Positions 43,136 through 51,561 of a stretch of DNA of 64,000 nt are shown here, one piece after another. Below the pieces are notes generated by a model. It worked only from the letters and a program-made list of their open reading frames with translations. It did no database searches and had not been told where the DNA came from. The stretch spans positions 75,845-139,844 of the forward strand of contig JBQLZQ010000059.1 of assembly GCA_052168355.1 (NCBI GenBank), written 5' to 3'. Source of the DNA: JBQLZQ01 sp052168355. GTDB lineage: Bacteria; Pseudomonadota; Alphaproteobacteria; DSM-16000; Inquilinaceae. Made by a program: the position numbers and the translations under genes. Each line of letters starts with the position of its first letter. The stretch's first letter is position 1.

Positions 43136-44301
43136 AGGGCGGCTCCGAACCGGCTGACGATTTCGTCGCCTTCGTACAGCAACTCGCCCCAGGTGGCGTC
43201 GCCCGAGGCCACACCCAGCACCTGCGGCCACAACCGGTCCGCCGCGTTCTCCAGCGATTCCCGGCCGCTGAACACGGCGGCCGCGGCGAAATCCAACTGC
43301 TGGCCGAGGCGCGCGCAGGTCTCGGGGTTGGCGCTGATCTTCAGCGTCGGGGCCAGGGCGCTGACGTAGCTGTTGCCCACCCCGGTAGAGAACAGCAGGA
43401 CGGTGGCGCCGGCGGCGACAAAGCCGCTCAACGACTCCGGCGCATAGGCCGGCTGATCCATCAGGTAAAGCCCCGGCCCGGGCGGCGGTTCGGCATAAGC
43501 AACGACGCCGTCGATGGGGCGGGTTCCGGTCTTGGCGATGGCGCCCAGAGACTTTTCCTCGATGGAGGAGAGACCGGCGGCAATGTTGGTCGGGCCGGGA
43601 TTGTTGCCGGTCAGATCGATACCGGCCTCCACCGCCGCCCGTTCCCGCCGCCCGACCGCCGCCAGCAGCGCGTCGGCCACGGACTGGGAAGCGGCGCGGC
43701 GGGCCAGCAGATGCTCCGCGCCCAGCCATTCCACGGTCTCGCCGGCGATCACGGTACCGCCTTCCCGTCCCAGCCGGTCGGCCATGAGGCCGATCAGCGG
43801 GTTGGACACCAGACCCGAACTGGGATCCGAACGTCCGCACTCCACGCCCAGCATCAGGGCGGCGGCGGGTGCCGGCTGTCGGCGGAGCCGCGAGAGGTCG
43901 CGGACCAGACCGGCGGCGATCCGGGCGCCCCGGTCGGTCAGGGCCAGCGCGTCGTGACCGCAATCGTCGAGGGTCAGGGCCGCGACCGGCTTGCCGGAGG
44001 CCGACAGATCGTCGGCCATGGCATCGACCATGGGCGGCTCACCTCCGATCACCAGCACCGCCCCGACATTGGGATTGCGTCCGAACCCCAGCAGCGCGCG
44101 ACGATGGGTCTCCGCGTCGGCGCCGATCAGGCCGGGACCGAAGGGTGTGGCCACGGCAACGGCGCCCCGCACCATCGATACGATCCGGCGCGCCGCCGGC
44201 CCCGTCAACCCGGCAACCGACAGCACCAGCACATGGTTGCGGACGCCGAACCGCCCGTCGGGCCGCGGATAACCCAGGAAACGGTCCCCGGCCTCGGTCA
44301 T
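43132..44301 (-). CDS. UxaA-family sugar acid dehydratase large subunit
   Basis: The 389-residue protein matches the altronate/galactarate dehydratase C-terminal domain: FLGYPRPDGRFGVRNHVLVLS, MLGVECGRSDPSSGLVSNPLIG, ETVEWLGAEHLL, GNNPGPTNIAAGLSSIEEKSLGAIAKTG and VLLFSTGVGNSYVSALAPTLKISAN. Such enzymes dehydrate aldonates or aldarates to 2-keto-3-deoxy acids with an iron centre. ATG 44301 follows AAAGGA. The substrate (altronate, galactarate or another) cannot be told from the sequence; the sulfatase downstream suggests a sulfated sugar acid source. Confidence 0.92.
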   Translation of the reverse strand: MTEAGDRFLGYPRPDGRFGVRNHVLVLSVAGLTGPAARRIVSMVRGAVAVATPFGPGLIGADAETHRRALLGFGRNPNVGAVLVIGGEPPMVDAMADDLSASGKPVAALTLDDCGHDALALTDRGARIAAGLVRDLSRLRRQPAPAAALMLGVECGRSDPSSGLVSNPLIGLMADRLGREGGTVIAGETVEWLGAEHLLARRAASQSVADALLAAVGRRERAAVEAGIDLTGNNPGPTNIAAGLSSIEEKSLGAIAKTGTRPIDGVVAYAEPPPGPGLYLMDQPAYAPESLSGFVAAGATVLLFSTGVGNSYVSALAPTLKISANPETCARLGQQLDFAAAAVFSGRESLENAADRLWPQVLGVASGDATWGELLYEGDEIVSRFGAAL

Positions 44302-44556
44302 GTCCTTTCCCCCTCGCCGCCCTCGCATTGGCGGTCTTGAGGTCCACGGTTAAGGGATGGCGGCGCCGGACGCAAGCGTCCGGCGGAAGGAAACTCCGGC
44401 GCCGTCTGTTCGGCCAAAGCCCAAGCAGGGCGCGGGCGTTGCCCCTGATGACCGGCGGCCGCGCCGTGCCGCGCCGTCGCGCCGATCCGGTCGAGGCTCT
44501 TTATGCCGAGGATCCGCGTATACTCTCCATCGATGACTGAACGGGAGGAGACGACC

Positions 44557-45318
44557 ATGAACCTGGACCAAGTGCCGGCATTGGTGACCGGCGGCGCGTC
44601 GGGCCTGGGGGCGGCGGTGGCCACCGGCCTGGCCCGCGCCGGCGCCCGCGTCACTCTTCTGGACATCGACGCCGACAAGGCGAACGCCGTGGCGCGGGAT
44701 ATCGGCGGCCTGGCGGTGCCCTGCGATGTCGCCGACCCGGAACAGGCGTCGCGGGCGGTGGAGACCGCCCGCGACCGGCACGGCGCGGCGAGGGTCCTGG
44801 TCAACTGCGCGGGCATCGGGCCGGCCGCCCGCATCGTCGGACGCGGCGGGCCGATGCCCCTGGCCGATTTCGAACGGGTGATCCGGGTCAATCTGATCGG
44901 CACCTTCAACCTGATGCGGCTGGCGGCGGCCGACATGACGGCGCTCGACACGCTGGACGACGGCGAGCGCGGGGTGATCGTGTCGACGGCTTCCATCGCC
45001 GCCTTCGAGGGCCAGATCGGGCAGGCCGCCTATGCCGCGTCGAAGGGCGGCGTGGCGGCGCTGACCCTGCCGGCGGCGCGCGAACTGGCCCGGTTCGGGA
45101 TCCGCGTTCTGGCCATCGCGCCGGGCATCTTCCTCACCCCCCTTGTGGAGGGCCTGCCCGAGGCGGTGCAGGAAAGCCTGGGCGCCGCCGTGCCGTTCCC
45201 CCGACGCCTGGGCCGGCCGGAGGAGTTCGCCGACCTTGTGCGCGCCTGCATCGCCAACCGGATGCTGAACGGAGAGGTGATCCGCCTGGACGGCGCCATG
45301 CGGATGGCGCCCCGCTAA
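44557..45318 (+). CDS. Short-chain dehydrogenase/reductase
   Basis: The 253-residue SDR has the cofactor motif TGGASGLGAAVA near residue 10, an Asp (LLDIDADKA) that favours NAD, the NCAGIG block, a Ser in VSTASIAAFEGQIG and the catalytic YAASK. It resembles 3-hydroxyacyl-CoA dehydrogenase type 2 (HSD10-like) proteins, but a role in sugar or polyol oxidation is as likely here. ATG 44557 follows GGGAGGAG. It is divergent from the UxaA genes across 255 bases in which I see only a possible TATACT at 44519, and overlaps pcaD tail to tail by four bases. Confidence 0.9.
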   Translation: MNLDQVPALVTGGASGLGAAVATGLARAGARVTLLDIDADKANAVARDIGGLAVPCDVADPEQASRAVETARDRHGAARVLVNCAGIGPAARIVGRGGPMPLADFERVIRVNLIGTFNLMRLAAADMTALDTLDDGERGVIVSTASIAAFEGQIGQAAYAASKGGVAALTLPAARELARFGIRVLAIAPGIFLTPLVEGLPEAVQESLGAAVPFPRRLGRPEEFADLVRACIANRMLNGEVIRLDGAMRMAPR

Positions 45319-46121
45319 CCCGGCGAACGGGTATCGTCCGGCGAGGCCAGAAACGCGTTCACCCGCCGCGCCACCGCGTCCGGCGCATCGACCATGGGAA
45401 GGTGGCCGGCACCGTCGATGATGTGCATCTCGGCCCCCGCGATCAGTTCGGCCAGACCGCGCACCACGTCCGGCGGGGTGGACCCGTCTTCCGACCCGCC
45501 CAGGATCAGGGTGGGCGCAGACAGGCTACGGGTCCGTTCGGTCAGGTCGGCGTCGCGCAGCGCCATGCACGAGCCGAGATAGCCCGGCACCGGCTGGCGG
45601 GTCAGCAGGGTGCGCCAGATCGCAAGGCGGGCCGGATCCGCGGCCCGAAAGGCGGGCGGGAACCAGCGCGCCAGGGCCATGTCGGCGATGGCCTCAAGAC
45701 CGCCCCGCTCGATCGCGGCGATCCGATCGCCCCACAGGGCGGCGTCGCCGATCTTGGCCGCCGTGTCGCACAGGATCAGTGCTCTGGTCAGGTCCGGCCG
45801 CCGGTGCGCCAGGGCCTGCGCGATCATCCCGCCGATGGACACGCCGCAGACGATGGCGCCGCGCACGTCCAGGCGATCGAGAAGCGCCGCCAGATCAGCC
45901 GCATGATCGTCGATCCGATAGGGCGGCGGCGGCGCATCCGACAGCCCGTGGCCGCGCATGTCGTAGCGGATGGTCCGCAGCGGCCCGTCGAGCCGGGGCA
46001 GCAGCGCGTCCCACAGTCTAAGATCGGTGCCCAACGCGTTGACAAAGACCATGACGGGCGCTTCTTCCGGCCCCCCGACGGCAACGTTGAGCGTCACTCC
46101 GTTGACGGCAATGGCATGCAT
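45315..46121 (-). CDS. pcaD: 3-oxoadipate enol-lactonase PcaD
   Basis: The 268-residue alpha/beta-hydrolase has the PcaD pattern: VFVNALGTDLRLWDALLPRL, YDMRGHGLSD, the nucleophile CGVSIGGMIAQ, and a C-terminal GAGHLPMVD with the catalytic His. It opens 3-oxoadipate enol-lactone to 3-oxoadipate in the protocatechuate branch of the beta-ketoadipate pathway. It starts behind GGGGAGGAA, 72 bases after pcaQ, from which it is separated by a 12-base tandem repeat. pcaC is not fused to it but lies at 52972. Confidence 0.93.
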   Translation of the reverse strand: MHAIAVNGVTLNVAVGGPEEAPVMVFVNALGTDLRLWDALLPRLDGPLRTIRYDMRGHGLSDAPPPPYRIDDHAADLAALLDRLDVRGAIVCGVSIGGMIAQALAHRRPDLTRALILCDTAAKIGDAALWGDRIAAIERGGLEAIADMALARWFPPAFRAADPARLAIWRTLLTRQPVPGYLGSCMALRDADLTERTRSLSAPTLILGGSEDGSTPPDVVRGLAELIAGAEMHIIDGAGHLPMVDAPDAVARRVNAFLASPDDTRSPG

Positions 46122-46139
46122 CGGATTGCGGTTCCTCCC

Positions 46140-46199
46140 CTGTTTCGGGCCCTGTTTCGGGCCCTGTCTCGGGCCCTGTCTCAGGCCCTGTCTCAGGCG
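46140..46199. repeat. Five tandem 12-base repeats between pcaQ and pcaD
   Basis: The units read CTGTTTCGGGCC twice, CTGTCTCGGGCC, CTGTCTCAGGCC and CTGTCTCAGGCG. The last unit contains the pcaQ stop codon and the first abuts the pcaD ribosome binding site. Units contain GGGCC/GGCCC halves that can pair with each other, so the transcript may fold here. Slippage could change copy number. Confidence 0.9.
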
Positions 46200-47173
46200 G
46201 TGGGCGCCGGAGCGCGGCGGTCGGCGGCGACGGCGCGCACCGTATTCATGAACAGGGTCAGCGCCGGCGACGCGGGCTGGTCGGACCGGGTGGTCAGGCC
46301 GACCGGACCCTTGGTGTCGGAGGTGTCGAGGTCAAGCATTGTCAGCGTCCCCTCCTCGAGGTCCTGCGCCACGACACCGTGGGAGATGATCCACACCGCG
46401 TCGGTGCGCCGGACATAGGCCCGTCCGAAGGCGTTCGAAACCGTTTCGATGCGGCGCGGCGGCGTGCTGACACCCATCGCGATCAGCAGACGATCGACGG
46501 CCGGGCGAATGACCGCGCCGGCATCGGGCAGCAGTACCGTGAAGTCGCGCAGCCGCGTCAGGTCGGGCGGCCGGCTTGCCAGCAGCGGATGATCCCGCCT
46601 CACGATCACCCGCACCTCCTCGGAGTACAGATGCACGAAGGCAAGGTCGGCCATCTGCTCGGACCCGGCCAGGCGCCCCACGACCAGATCCAACTCGCCC
46701 AGGCGCAGCCGGTCCAGAAGGTACCGGTTGGGGCCGGTCACCAGGTGCACCACCACATCGCCGCCGACGGCCTGGAACCGTTCCACCGCCTCGGGCAGGA
46801 AATGGGCGGCCACGGTCGGCAGGCCGCCGATATGGAGCGTGCTGGCCCCCCGTCCCTTCAGTTGCGCCAGGCCCTCGATGCCGTCGCGCATCGCCACCAC
46901 GCTGGCGGCCGCGTGATGAAGGAACGACTCGCCATAGACGGTCAGAACGGCCTCGCGCCGGCCCCGGCGGACCAGTTGAACGCCGAGGATGTCCTCCAGC
47001 TCGATCAGGGTCTTTGACGCCGCCGGCTGGCTGATGCCCAGCGCCTGGGCCGCCTTCTGCACGCTGCGCAGGCGCGCCACCTGCAGAAAGCAGCGCACAT
47101 GCCGAAACTTGATCCGGCTTTCGAGGGCCGACCCCGACGCCCAGCCCGTCTCTCGTCCGTCTTCGATCACCAT
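46193..47173 (-). CDS. pcaQ: LysR-family activator PcaQ
   Basis: The 326-residue regulator matches PcaQ: after a short leader the conserved IKFRHVRCFLQVARLRSVQKAAQALGISQP HTH, then RRGRREAVLTVYGESFL, and an effector domain with PNRYLLDRLRLGELDLVVGRL. PcaQ activates pca genes with beta-carboxymuconate as co-inducer in rhizobia. I start at ATG 47173 behind GAAAGA; ATGs at 47196 and further upstream would lie inside the regulatory element. It sits divergent from pobA and upstream of pcaD. Confidence 0.92.
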   Translation of the reverse strand: MVIEDGRETGWASGSALESRIKFRHVRCFLQVARLRSVQKAAQALGISQPAASKTLIELEDILGVQLVRRGRREAVLTVYGESFLHHAAASVVAMRDGIEGLAQLKGRGASTLHIGGLPTVAAHFLPEAVERFQAVGGDVVVHLVTGPNRYLLDRLRLGELDLVVGRLAGSEQMADLAFVHLYSEEVRVIVRRDHPLLASRPPDLTRLRDFTVLLPDAGAVIRPAVDRLLIAMGVSTPPRRIETVSNAFGRAYVRRTDAVWIISHGVVAQDLEEGTLTMLDLDTSDTKGPVGLTTRSDQPASPALTLFMNTVRAVAADRRAPAPTA

Positions 47174-47181
47174 GGGTCTTT

Positions 47182-47239
47182 CATAACCAATTGGCATGTT
47201 AATCGGAAGCAACTTCACTTTACATAACCATCACGGCAT
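47182..47239. promoter_or_regulatory. Duplicated pca/pob regulatory element in the pcaQ-pobA gap
   Basis: Reading toward pobA, CATAACCAATTGGCATG (47182-47198) is followed 41 bases later by TTCACTTTACATAACCAT (47214-47231) and CGGCAT. The same two boxes, at nearly the same spacing, lie upstream of pcaC (53451-53501, reverse). ATAACC-N4-GG resembles the published PcaQ box ATAACC-N4-GGTTAA. A site between divergent pcaQ and pobA would allow autoregulation plus pobA control. Confidence 0.7.
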
Positions 47240-47284
47240 CTTCATGCTGGCTTCTCAATGAGCAACCGGCCGGGTACGGGACGG

Positions 47285-48469
47285 ATGGAAGAACAGGCAC
47301 GAACACAAGTGGCCATCGTCGGCGGCGGGCCGTCGGGGCTGCTTCTGTCGCAGCTTCTCCATCGGGAGGGGGTGGATGCCGTGGTGCTGGAACGCCACTC
47401 CCGCACGCATGTGCTGGAACGCATTCGCGCCGGCGTCCTGGAGCAGGGCACCACCGACCTGCTGCGGAAGGCCGGTGTGGCCGAGCGCATGGATCGCGAG
47501 GGCCATCGGCACGACGGCACCGAAATCGCCTTTGGCGACCAGCGCCTGCGCATCGACTTTCGAGCGCTGACGGGAAAGTCGGTGACCGTCTACGGCCAGA
47601 CTGAAATAACCCGCGACCTGTACGAGGCGCGCGATGCCATGCAGGGCGCGGTGGTGGACGAGGCCGGCGATGTCGCGCTGCACGACCTGACCACCGACAC
47701 GCCGTCCGTCACCTACGTCAAGGACGGGCAGACACGGCGCCTGGCCTGCGACTTTGTGGCCGGCTGCGACGGATTCCACGGTATCAGCCGCCGGTCGATC
47801 CCGGCCGACCGGCTGCGGCTGTTCGAGAAGATCTACCCGTTTGGCTGGCTTGGCATTCTGTCGCGCACGCCGCCGGTATCGGACGAGCTGATCTATGCCG
47901 GTCACGAGGACGGGTTCGCGCTGTGCTCCATGCGCAACCCGGAACTCAGCCGTTACTACGTTCAAGTCCCCTCGGAGGAAAAGGCAGGGAACTGGTCCGA
48001 CGACCGCTTCTGGGAAACCCTGGTCGGTCGATTGCCACGGGACGCCGCCGCCGCGCTGGTCACCGGCCCGTCGATCGAGAAGTCGATCGCGCCTTTGCGC
48101 TCCTTCGTGGCCGAGCCGATGCGGTTCGGGCGGTTGTTCCTGGCCGGCGACGCCGCCCACATCGTGCCGCCGACGGGGGCCAAGGGCCTCAACCTCGCCG
48201 CCGCCGACATCCACCATCTGTCGCTGGCGCTGACGGCCTTTTACCGGTCGGGCGACCAGACGGCGCTGGAGGGCTATTCCGACCGGGCCCTGGCCCGGGT
48301 GTGGAAGGCGGAACGGTTTTCCTGGTGGATGACCACATTGCTCCATCGCTTTGGCATGGAAGAGAATTTCGACCGGCGCATCCAGCAGTCCGAATTCGCC
48401 TACCTCGCCGGATCGCGGGCGGCGCAAACCGTGCTGGCCGAAAACTATGTCGGCCTGCCCTTCGATTGA
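47285..48469 (+). CDS. pobA: 4-hydroxybenzoate 3-monooxygenase PobA
   Basis: The 394-residue flavoprotein hydroxylates 4-hydroxybenzoate to protocatechuate using NADPH and O2. Visible motifs are the FAD Rossmann VAIVGGGPSGLLLSQLLH, ERIRAGVLEQGT, CDFVAGCDGFHG (the DG motif) and LFLAGDAAHIVPPTGAKGLNLA. ATG 47285 gives the family's usual 394 residues; ATG 47258 would add nine. It is divergent from pcaQ and convergent with dctM (stops 11 bases apart). Product feeds the PcaGH dioxygenase encoded nearby. Confidence 0.96.
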   Translation: MEEQARTQVAIVGGGPSGLLLSQLLHREGVDAVVLERHSRTHVLERIRAGVLEQGTTDLLRKAGVAERMDREGHRHDGTEIAFGDQRLRIDFRALTGKSVTVYGQTEITRDLYEARDAMQGAVVDEAGDVALHDLTTDTPSVTYVKDGQTRRLACDFVAGCDGFHGISRRSIPADRLRLFEKIYPFGWLGILSRTPPVSDELIYAGHEDGFALCSMRNPELSRYYVQVPSEEKAGNWSDDRFWETLVGRLPRDAAAALVTGPSIEKSIAPLRSFVAEPMRFGRLFLAGDAAHIVPPTGAKGLNLAAADIHHLSLALTAFYRSGDQTALEGYSDRALARVWKAERFSWWMTTLLHRFGMEENFDRRIQQSEFAYLAGSRAAQTVLAENYVGLPFD

Positions 48470-48479
48470 AAGCTTACTT

Positions 48480-49799
48480 TTAGAAAATCCGGATAAGTCC
48501 CAGCGTGATCACCGGAAACAGCACCAGGATGGCGACACGCACGATGTCGCTGAGGATGAAGGGGACGGCTCCGCGATAGGTCTGGCTCATGGGAATATCC
48601 CGCGCCATCCCATTGATAACGAAGAGATTGAGGCCCACAGGCGGGGTGATCAGCCCGGTCTCCACCACGATCAGGACCAGGATCCCGAACCAGATCGCGA
48701 ATTCCTCCGGCGGCAGGCCGAAATCGAGCGCCGTCACGATCGGAAAGAAGATCGGGATGGTCAGCAGGATCATCGACAGGGAGTCCATGATGCAGCCGAA
48801 CACCAGATAGCAAACCAGGATGACCATCAGCACGGTCCACGGGCTGAACCCCTGCTCCACCACCCAGCCGGCCGCTTCCTGCGGCATCTGGGTAAAAGCC
48901 AGGAAGCTGTTGTAGACGGCGGCACCCAGGATGATGAAAAAGATCATGGCCGAGGACGACGCGGTGTCGAGGAACGAGTCGATCAACCCGCCGCCCCGCA
49001 GGCCGCCGTTGAGCAGCGCGATCACGCCGGTCCCAAAGGCGCCCACCGCCGCCCCTTCCGTCGGTGTGAAGACGCCGGTGTAGATGCCGCCGATCACCGC
49101 GACAAAGACCAGCATCACCGGCCAGACATTGCGCGTGGCCCGCAACCGTTCGGACAGGCCGGCACGTTCCCTCAAGCCCGCCGAGCCCGGCTTCAGCCGG
49201 ACATAGAGGGCGATGGTCGCCATGTAGCCGAGCATCGCCAGGATCCCAGGGACCAGAGCCGCCAGGAACAGCTTGGCGATGTTCTGCTCGGTCAGGATGG
49301 CATAGATGACCAGCACCACGGAGGGCGGGATCAGGATCCCGAGCGTGCCGCCCGCCGCCAGGCACCCGGTGGCCAGGCTTCCCGAATAGCCGTAGCGGCG
49401 CAGTTCCGGCAGGGCCACCCGCCCCATCGTCGCGGCGGTCGCGAGCGACGACCCGCAAATGGCGCCAAAGCCCGCGCAGGCCCCGACCGCCGCCATCGCC
49501 ACGCCGCCCTTGCGGTGGCCCAGCCACGTCTCGGCCGCCTTGAACAGGGACTGGGACATGCCGCCCTTCGTGGCGAACTGACCCATCAGCAGAAACAGCG
49601 GGATGATGGACAGGGAATAGTTGGCGAAGGTATCGAAGGTCACCGATTTGAGCTGGGACAGGATCGGCACCCAGCGCCCCAGCACCAGATAGGTGCCGAC
49701 GGATCCGCAGATCAGCATCGCCAGACCGATCGGAACCCGCAGAAAAATCAGCAGCAGAAGAACCGGGAACGACCAGGCGCCGATCGCAAGGTCGCTCAC
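48480..49799 (-). CDS. dctM: TRAP transporter large permease DctM
   Basis: The 439-residue DctM-family protein has about twelve hydrophobic segments and family blocks IPLFLLMGQFATKGGMSQSLF, GAICGSSLATAATMG, GTLGILIPPSVVLVIYAIL and TPTEGAAVGAFG. GTG 49799 overlaps the dctQ stop (GTGA). It moves a carboxylate with sodium, with DctP and DctQ. As the last genes of the operon led by pcaC, the TRAP set most likely imports an aromatic acid such as 4-hydroxybenzoate or protocatechuate. Confidence 0.95.
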   Translation of the reverse strand: MSDLAIGAWSFPVLLLLIFLRVPIGLAMLICGSVGTYLVLGRWVPILSQLKSVTFDTFANYSLSIIPLFLLMGQFATKGGMSQSLFKAAETWLGHRKGGVAMAAVGACAGFGAICGSSLATAATMGRVALPELRRYGYSGSLATGCLAAGGTLGILIPPSVVLVIYAILTEQNIAKLFLAALVPGILAMLGYMATIALYVRLKPGSAGLRERAGLSERLRATRNVWPVMLVFVAVIGGIYTGVFTPTEGAAVGAFGTGVIALLNGGLRGGGLIDSFLDTASSSAMIFFIILGAAVYNSFLAFTQMPQEAAGWVVEQGFSPWTVLMVILVCYLVFGCIMDSLSMILLTIPIFFPIVTALDFGLPPEEFAIWFGILVLIVVETGLITPPVGLNLFVINGMARDIPMSQTYRGAVPFILSDIVRVAILVLFPVITLGLIRIF

Positions 49800-50368
49800 G
49801 ACCCCCTGACCTCGCCCTGCCCGCCGCCGGACGCCACTTCGGCGACGCTGCGCCGCACAGTGTAGACGCAGACCACAAGCGCCGCGACCAGACACGCCGT
49901 CGCCGGCAGGTAGAACCACCACAAGGGCAGCCGCAGGATAAACGTGCTTTCGCTGTAGGCCAGCTTGTCCAGGAACCCGGCATAAAGACGCCACAGCAGG
50001 ACGGCGGTCGCCACCGTCATCAGCAGGTTGCCGACGAGGTCGGTCACGGCCATCGCCCGCTTGCCCATCGGTAAAATCAGGATATCCACGGTCACATGGC
50101 CACGCCTGAGCTGACACAGCGGCAGGAAGGCGAAAATGGCCAGGCCGACGCCCATCTGCACCAGCTCGAAGTCCCCGGGTACAGGCCCCAGGCCGAGCGG
50201 CAGCAGGGCCCGTCCGCTGACGCTGAGAACGGTCAAAATCGCCGACGCCACCAACAGCACGCCGCCCAGGACCGCAAGGCCCCAAGCCAGGCCACCGACG
50301 GTCCGAGCGATAAAGCCCTGCTGTCGCTCAGGAGCATGGCGCGGCGGCGGCAAGCCGGTCTGGGACAT
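49796..50368 (-). CDS. dctQ: TRAP transporter small permease DctQ
   Basis: The 190-residue protein has the DctQ layout of four membrane segments, with VSGRALLPLGLGPVPGDFELVQMGVGLAIFAFLPLCQLRRGHVTVDIL, the most conserved DctQ block, in the middle. A Gln/Arg-rich N-terminal tail of about 20 residues precedes it. It follows dctP after a 65-base gap with a hairpin, and overlaps the dctM start by four bases. Confidence 0.92.
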   Translation of the reverse strand: MSQTGLPPPRHAPERQQGFIARTVGGLAWGLAVLGGVLLVASAILTVLSVSGRALLPLGLGPVPGDFELVQMGVGLAIFAFLPLCQLRRGHVTVDILILPMGKRAMAVTDLVGNLLMTVATAVLLWRLYAGFLDKLAYSESTFILRLPLWWFYLPATACLVAALVVCVYTVRRSVAEVASGGGQGEVRGS

Positions 50369-50390
50369 CGCCGAAAGCCCTATCTATGGG

Positions 50391-50425
50391 AAATAAAGAC
50401 GGCGTGACCGAAGGCGGCCACGCCG
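50391..50425 (-). terminator. Attenuator-like hairpin with T-rich tail between dctP and dctQ
   Basis: Arms at 50425-50416 and 50409-50400 form a ten-base-pair stem (CGGCGTGGCC with GGTCACGCCG, one G-U) around six bases, and on the minus strand it is followed by TCTTTATTT. It resembles an intrinsic terminator but dctQ and dctM lie just beyond, so partial termination that favours dctP is the likely effect. Confidence 0.65.
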
Positions 50426-50433
50426 CCCAACTG

Positions 50434-51468
50434 CTACTGCGCGCCCGAATGCTTCTCGACCAATGCCAGCGCCTGATCATACAGAGCCCGGCCATCGAAC
50501 CCTTGCGTTTCGGCATCGGCGATCCAGTTGTCGATGGTCACCTGGGCCGCGTCGCGCCACCGCTGCGTCTCGGCCTCGTCGAGCATGGTGATGGTATTGC
50601 CGCGAGCTTCGGCGGTCGCCCGCCCGCCGGCATCGCCCTCATCCATGACCCGACCCATCATGGCCGCGACCTCGATGCCGCTGTTGGCATCGATGACGGC
50701 CCGCAGATCGTCGGGCAGAGCCTCATAGGCGTCCTTGTTCATGGCAAAGACGAAGGTCTGGGTGTACAGGCCGTGGTCGCCCTGGAAGCCCGTATGATGG
50801 CTGACCAATTCGCTGGTCTTGAGCGCCGACGTCACTTCCCACGGGATCGTGGCGGCGTCGATGACGCCCTTGGACAGCGCCTCGGGCACGGCAGGAACCG
50901 GCATGCCCACGGCGGCCGCGCCAAGCTGGGTCAGCATGTCGTTGGTGACGCGCGAGCCGGCACGGATTTTCAGGCCCTCGAGGTCCTCGAGCCTGGCGAT
51001 CGGCGCCTTGGAATGGAACAGGCCGGGGCCGTGGGTGTGGACGGCGATGATCTTGACGTCCTGGAACTCATCCATCGCGTTCGCTTCCACATATTCCTGG
51101 AACGCCCGCGACGTCGCCTCGCCGGAGGTCACCAGGAACGGCATCTCGAAGACTTCGGACTTGGGGAACCGGCCGGGCGTATAGCCGAGCACCGTCCAAG
51201 TCAGATCCACGACCCCGTCCCGCGCCTGATCGTACAGGGTGGGCGGGGCGCCGCCGAGCTGCATGGACGGGAACATCTCGACCTCGATGCGGCCGCCGGA
51301 GTCCGCCTCCACCTTTTCGGCCCACGGCGTCAGCGCCTTGGCCGGGATGGTCGCCTGGGCCGGCAGGAATTGGTGCAGCCGCAGGGTTACGTCCTGGGCG
51401 ACGGATGGCCCCGCGACCAGCGTGGTCATCAGGCCGGCAACCCCGGCCGCAATCCATAGCGTCTTCAT
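50434..51468 (-). CDS. dctP: TRAP transporter solute-binding protein DctP
   Basis: The 344-residue periplasmic protein has a signal peptide ending at SVAQ, then VTLRLHQFLPAQATIPAKALTPWAEKVE and the conserved LKIRAGSRVTNDMLTQLGAAAVGMPVPAVPEALSKGVIDA, in which the Arg clamps the ligand carboxylate. ATG 51468 follows GGGAGGA. It lies 93 bases after pcaG, so co-transcription with pcaCHG is expected, pointing to an aromatic carboxylate as ligand. Confidence 0.94.
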   Translation of the reverse strand: MKTLWIAAGVAGLMTTLVAGPSVAQDVTLRLHQFLPAQATIPAKALTPWAEKVEADSGGRIEVEMFPSMQLGGAPPTLYDQARDGVVDLTWTVLGYTPGRFPKSEVFEMPFLVTSGEATSRAFQEYVEANAMDEFQDVKIIAVHTHGPGLFHSKAPIARLEDLEGLKIRAGSRVTNDMLTQLGAAAVGMPVPAVPEALSKGVIDAATIPWEVTSALKTSELVSHHTGFQGDHGLYTQTFVFAMNKDAYEALPDDLRAVIDANSGIEVAAMMGRVMDEGDAGGRATAEARGNTITMLDEAETQRWRDAAQVTIDNWIADAETQGFDGRALYDQALALVEKHSGAQ

Positions 51469-51561
51469 GTCGATCCTCCCTGCGGCATTCACCGCGCTTC
51501 ATTGCGGGCCGGCGATTGTGGCTGAAGACGCCGACCCCGGACAACCTCCCCCGTGGGGAGC

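Noticed and set aside
44519..44524. TATACT as a -10 box for the SDR gene
   Set aside because: No acceptable -35 lies 16-18 bases upstream, and the distance to the start is short; left as a possibility only.
47174..47218. Longer PcaQ start (ATG 47196 or further upstream)
   Set aside because: It would place the conserved regulatory element inside the coding region, lacks a ribosome site, and adds residues absent from typical PcaQ.
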